From CAIXLI01 sp964587125 (GTDB lineage Bacteria > Pseudomonadota > Alphaproteobacteria > UBA9219), in assembly GCA_964587125.1 (NCBI GenBank), contig CAZPKC010000017.1, positions 1-41,374 of the forward strand: a DNA stretch of 41,374 nucleotides, given 5' to 3'. Of this stretch, positions 39,320-41,374 are shown piece by piece. Under the pieces are notes generated by a model. It saw nothing but the letters and a program-made list of their open reading frames with translations, ran no database searches and was not told where the DNA came from. The position numbers and the translations under genes are program-made. Numbering within the stretch: the first letter of the stretch is position 1; each line of letters opens with the position of its first letter.

Positions 39320-39571
39320 TCATGGGTTTCCCCTATCCGTGGTCAGATAAAGCCTCTCCCCCTTCGACCATTTTTCGATGTCGTCGATGTGATAACGGAC
39401 ATAGCGGCCATGCTTACGAAAACGCGGCCCTCGATCTTTCATACGCATCTTTTCGAGCGTGCGGGTCGAAAGGCGCAGGTAATTGGCCGCTTCTTTCGTC
39501 GCGAGAAAAGGAGAACCCTTGCGAGCACATGAAGCCCTTAAGCATTCGTTTTTATATTCGAAATTCATCAT
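39320..39571 (-). CDS. Helix-turn-helix (excisionase/MerR-like, HTH_17) protein
   Basis: An 83-residue DNA-binding protein (two ATGs at 39571 and 39568; GGGGGACGG precedes them). Residues 22-70 carry FLATKEAANYLRLSTRTLE, KMRMKDRGPRFRKHGRYVR and YHIDDIEKWSKGERL, the winged-helix plan of the HTH_17 family, common in mobile elements near relaxase genes. It may act as excisionase or regulate transfer genes. A 117-residue start upstream (39673) is less likely. The stop is at the 5' side of the relaxase fragment with disordered sequence between. Confidence 0.85.
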   Translation of the reverse strand: MMNFEYKNECLRASCARKGSPFLATKEAANYLRLSTRTLEKMRMKDRGPRFRKHGRYVRYHIDDIEKWSKGERLYLTTDRGNP

Positions 39572-39679
39572 CCGTCCCCCTACCGTTACAGGACAAAACA
39601 TGGCATCCGTGGACGCATTCGGGGAGGCTCGAAAACAGGGGGGTGCCAAAATCGAGCCCCCCTCCTTTAGCATTGGTTT

Positions 39680-40132
39680 TCATGTCTTTTTCCCCTCTTC
39701 CGGCGGGGCGGGTCTTGGCTCTTCGTTCGCCAGTCGGCGATTTACATGATCGGCCAGTTTTTCGTAGCGCTCATGAAAAATATCCTTCGTTTCTCCTTCC
39801 GGCATCGGAATATGGGCGCTCAACGCGACATAAAGACGGACGAGATATTTGAGGATTTCATGCGTTCCCCGGCCCATCTGCCGGAAGTTTTCGAGGTTGT
39901 TTTGCATGGTTCCAAGGTTATGCCGGACGCTCTCGACTTCACGCGAGAGCCTGTCAAAACGCATGGCGCTTTGCTCGGCGAATTCGCTTTCGATGCCGCG
40001 TTCGAGAAAGACCTTGATGGCTTTTACGATAATGTCGGTTTTGGTCGCGCCGGGTTCTTTGGCAAGCGCATTGACCTGCGCCGCCAAGTCGGGCTCGATC
40101 AAAAACTCAAAGCGTACTTTTTTATCCGTCAT
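39680..40132 (-). CDS. CopG-type ribbon-helix-helix protein of transfer modules
   Basis: A 150-residue protein starting MTDKKVRFEFLIEPDLAAQ, then VNALAKEPGATKTDIIVKAI and KVFLERGIESEF, which is a CopG/ribbon-helix-helix DNA-binding unit. Residues 60-130 are helical with coiled-coil character (DRLSREVESVRHNLGTM, YEKLADHVNRRLANEE). Such proteins occur next to traG/trbB or relaxase genes in alphaproteobacterial elements and may bind the origin of transfer. ATG 40132 follows GGGGATCATC. Upstream is a 570-base gene-free region with palindromes, a candidate target. Confidence 0.78.
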   Translation of the reverse strand: MTDKKVRFEFLIEPDLAAQVNALAKEPGATKTDIIVKAIKVFLERGIESEFAEQSAMRFDRLSREVESVRHNLGTMQNNLENFRQMGRGTHEILKYLVRLYVALSAHIPMPEGETKDIFHERYEKLADHVNRRLANEEPRPAPPEEGKKT

Positions 40133-40272
40133 GATGATCCCCCCATATAGTGGCGATCATCTTCGGCTAATTTTTCCGGATGCCGTTATATCCCTCTGGG
40201 CGAAAGATACGGAAACGCACGGAAAAATTGGGAAACGCCGCAGGCTTCATGAAAGTCGTCAGCGTTCGCCTT

Positions 40273-40290
40273 GATCGCTCTTGAGCGATC
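40273..40290. repeat. Exact 8-bp inverted repeat (GATCGCTC/GAGCGATC)
   Basis: GATCGCTC-TT-GAGCGATC is a perfect palindrome with a 2-base centre, 140 bases upstream of the CopG-type gene. It could be an operator or part of an origin of transfer. Confidence 0.6.
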
Positions 40291-40312
40291 ATCCGATAAA
40301 ACAGAAAATCCT

Positions 40313-40329
40313 CTTATATCCTTTACGCG
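40313..40329 (+). repeat. Dispersed repeat, diverged copy
   Basis: CTTATATCCTTTACGCG resembles CTTATATGCTTTATCTA and is followed by CTCACGCCC, like the tail of the copy at 37915. It lies about 110 bases before the exact copy at 40424. Confidence 0.5.
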
Positions 40330-40423
40330 CGCTCACGCCCTATCTCGCACGATCTAGCCTGATGAAACTTGGCATTCGGTATGATCGCCTCAAGCGCAAT
40401 CATCCCCCAAGTCCCAAAAAGCC

Positions 40424-40440
40424 CTTATATGCTTTATCTA
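40424..40440 (+). repeat. 17-bp dispersed repeat, copy 2
   Basis: CTTATATGCTTTATCTA, identical to 37915-37931. Same orientation, 2.5 kb apart, bracketing most of the transfer-related genes. Confidence 0.7.
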
Positions 40441-40706
40441 TGACCAAGCTTGATCCAATACGATCAACCATGATCGCCCTTACAGCATATCGCGCCAGTC
40501 TGCGCTCGCCTCTTGCGGTCGCGCAGCCTGCCGCTTGCGGCGAGGTCAGTTTATGATTATTTTAACATAAAGACTCTAATCCAAATCGCCGGAAGATGGG
40601 GAGAACGTCAGGATTAGCAGAGTTTATAATTATGCAATTATCTTGTAATTCCGCCATTTGTTGATTTACTCTCCTTTCGTTAGGTAAATATCCTCTGCAG
40701 GCCTTC

Positions 40707-41351
40707 ATGTCCGAATCTATTATCTCTGTTGAAAGTCTGACACGAAAATATGCAGTTCGTGCAAATGGCAACGGTGCAGGCTGGAAAAACTGGTTCAAAA
40801 AGCCTGAGAGCACAATCCTTACAGCCGTAAAGGACCTAAGTTTTACCATAGAGAATGGTGCAAAGGTTGCCTTCATTGGTCCCAACGGCGCGGGTAAATC
40901 GACAACACTAAAAATGCTTTGTGGACTCCTGCGTCCAACCCAGGGCAACGCCCATGTGTGCGGCTATATACCATGGGAAGAAACGCGCGCTTTAGCAAGA
41001 CGCATTGGTCTTGTCTTTGGACAACGTTCGCATTTATGGCCCGCCTTGTCTGTGCAAGATAGCTTCGACCTGCTGGCTAAAATTTATGATCTAGAACCGA
41101 AAGCTTATCACATACAGCGTAGCAAGCTCATCAAAGTGTTTGACATCGGCGAGCTTATACCCCAACAGGCTCGCACTTTGTCCTTGGGACAACGAATGCG
41201 CTGCGATCTTGTTGCCGCCCTGTTACATCAGCCTTCCGTACTATTTCTTGATGAACCAACCATTGGCCTAGACGTAACGGCTAAGGCCCTCCTGCGCGAT
41301 CATTTGAACACATTGACGCTGACCTGCCCCCCGATTTTTGATCCACGCTGA
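40707..41351 (+). pseudogene. ABC transporter ATP-binding protein, truncated by a foreign junction
   Basis: The first 200 residues are a good ABC ATPase of the ABC-2 exporter type: Walker A GPNGAGKST, GLVFGQRSHLWPALSVQDSF, signature LSLGQRMRC and Walker B VLFLDEPTIGLD. It then changes abruptly to LTLTCPPIFDPR and stops, lacking the switch His that follows the D-loop and the C-terminal part. The break coincides with TGACCTGCCCCCC, an insertion-sequence-like end. The product would lack part of its ATP site and is probably inactive. Codon usage is more AT-rich than the core genes. ATG 40707 has only a weak ribosome site. Confidence 0.72.
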
Positions 41352-41374
41352 AGTTGAGTCTGTTCTATAAACGT
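41320..41374. mobile_element. Likely end of an IS3-family-type insertion sequence (continues outside)
   Basis: TGACCTGCCCCCC at 41320-41332, followed by GATTTTTGATCCACGCTGAAG, resembles the terminal inverted repeat and subterminal sequence of IS3-family elements. It begins exactly where the ABC ATPase reading frame loses family similarity. The transposase would be beyond the window, so the family is an inference from a short terminus. Confidence 0.45.

Larger units (their letters stand above)
37377..40556. mobile_element. Degenerate integrated mobilizable/conjugative element (one end)
   Basis: Starting at the tRNA-end fragment the DNA carries an AlpA-like regulator, a relaxase C-terminal fragment, a helix-turn-helix protein, a CopG-type protein and dispersed short repeats. 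All coding parts are on the minus strand. These are the components of integrative mobilizable or conjugative elements. No integrase, coupling protein or mating-pair genes appear, and the relaxase is incomplete. The element is either decayed, or continues with the rest beyond the window. The right boundary is set arbitrarily before the ABC ATPase gene. Confidence 0.7.
40133..40706. other. Gene-free region upstream of the CopG-type gene, candidate oriT region
   Basis: No gene can be supported. A plus-strand frame (40281-40556) is repetitive in origin and lacks a domain. The stretch holds an exact palindrome (GATCGCTC-TT-GAGCGATC), two relatives of the CTTATATGCTTTATCTA repeat, and several GATCGC/GATCA motifs. 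Location beside a relaxosome-type CopG gene makes a transfer-origin or operator function plausible. Confidence 0.45.

Noticed and set aside
40313..40440. CRISPR array
   Set aside because: The repeats are few, non-regularly spaced and not palindromic in the CRISPR manner; no cas genes are near.
40281..40556. Plus-strand frame of 91 codons upstream of the ABC ATPase
   Set aside because: Its peptide is made from repeated DNA (CTTATAT-type repeats and GATCGC motifs), has no ribosome site and no domain.

Overview
The window looks like the chromosome of a moderate-GC alphaproteobacterium, probably Rhodospirillales-like. The pointers are a ChvG/ChvI-type two-component pair, OlsB/OlsA ornithine-lipid enzymes, homospermidine synthase, a CobS cobaltochelatase subunit, RHH_4-type ribbon-helix-helix proteins and a YggT-FolD pair. 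Most of the window is housekeeping sequence in short, often convergent or divergent transcription units. The last 4 kb is a decayed mobile element.

Layout. 1-157: the 3' end of rpoD. 179-785: a ribbon-helix-helix regulator and a relic of a chemotaxis receptor. 1088-4151 (minus): queF, three small exported or outer-membrane proteins, and uppP. 4152-4696: no gene, but a nested inverted repeat that could fold as a long hairpin RNA. 4697-9288 (plus): a hypothetical protein, a PLP decarboxylase and homospermidine synthase (a two-step polyamine route), bacteriohemerythrin and a Nudix protein. 9329-14336: mnmE, a glycine-zipper lipoprotein, and anaerobic ribonucleotide reductase nrdD-nrdG behind a promoter that reads as FNR-activated and NrdR-controlled. 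14467-18635: a prepilin peptidase with a pilin-like partner, an ABC ATPase without a permease, two unknown proteins, and pal. 19017-25834: a second copy of the ribbon-helix-helix gene, ruvX, gatCAB, a GNAT acetyltransferase, cobS without cobT, and nth. 25900-29964: two small membrane proteins, chvI-chvG and an unknown protein. 30279-37295: olsB-olsA-miaB, an unknown protein, a DUF2520-like protein, yggT-folD, an HU-family protein and a RatA/COQ10-like protein.

37377 to the end: a short match to a tRNA 3' end lies next to an AlpA-like regulator, a relaxase that keeps only its C-terminal half, a helix-turn-helix protein and a CopG-type protein. This is the expected remains of an integrated mobilizable or conjugative element. 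Beyond it, an AT-richer ABC ATPase gene loses its reading frame at a sequence resembling the end of an IS3-family insertion sequence. The other end of the element lies outside the window.

Functional links. Ornithine is the likely common substrate of the decarboxylase/homospermidine branch and the ornithine-lipid branch. The FNR-type site, NrdDG and hemerythrin suggest life across changing oxygen levels. ChvG/ChvI, Pal, UppP and the ornithine-lipid genes all concern the envelope. I found no CRISPR array, rRNA or complete tRNA gene.
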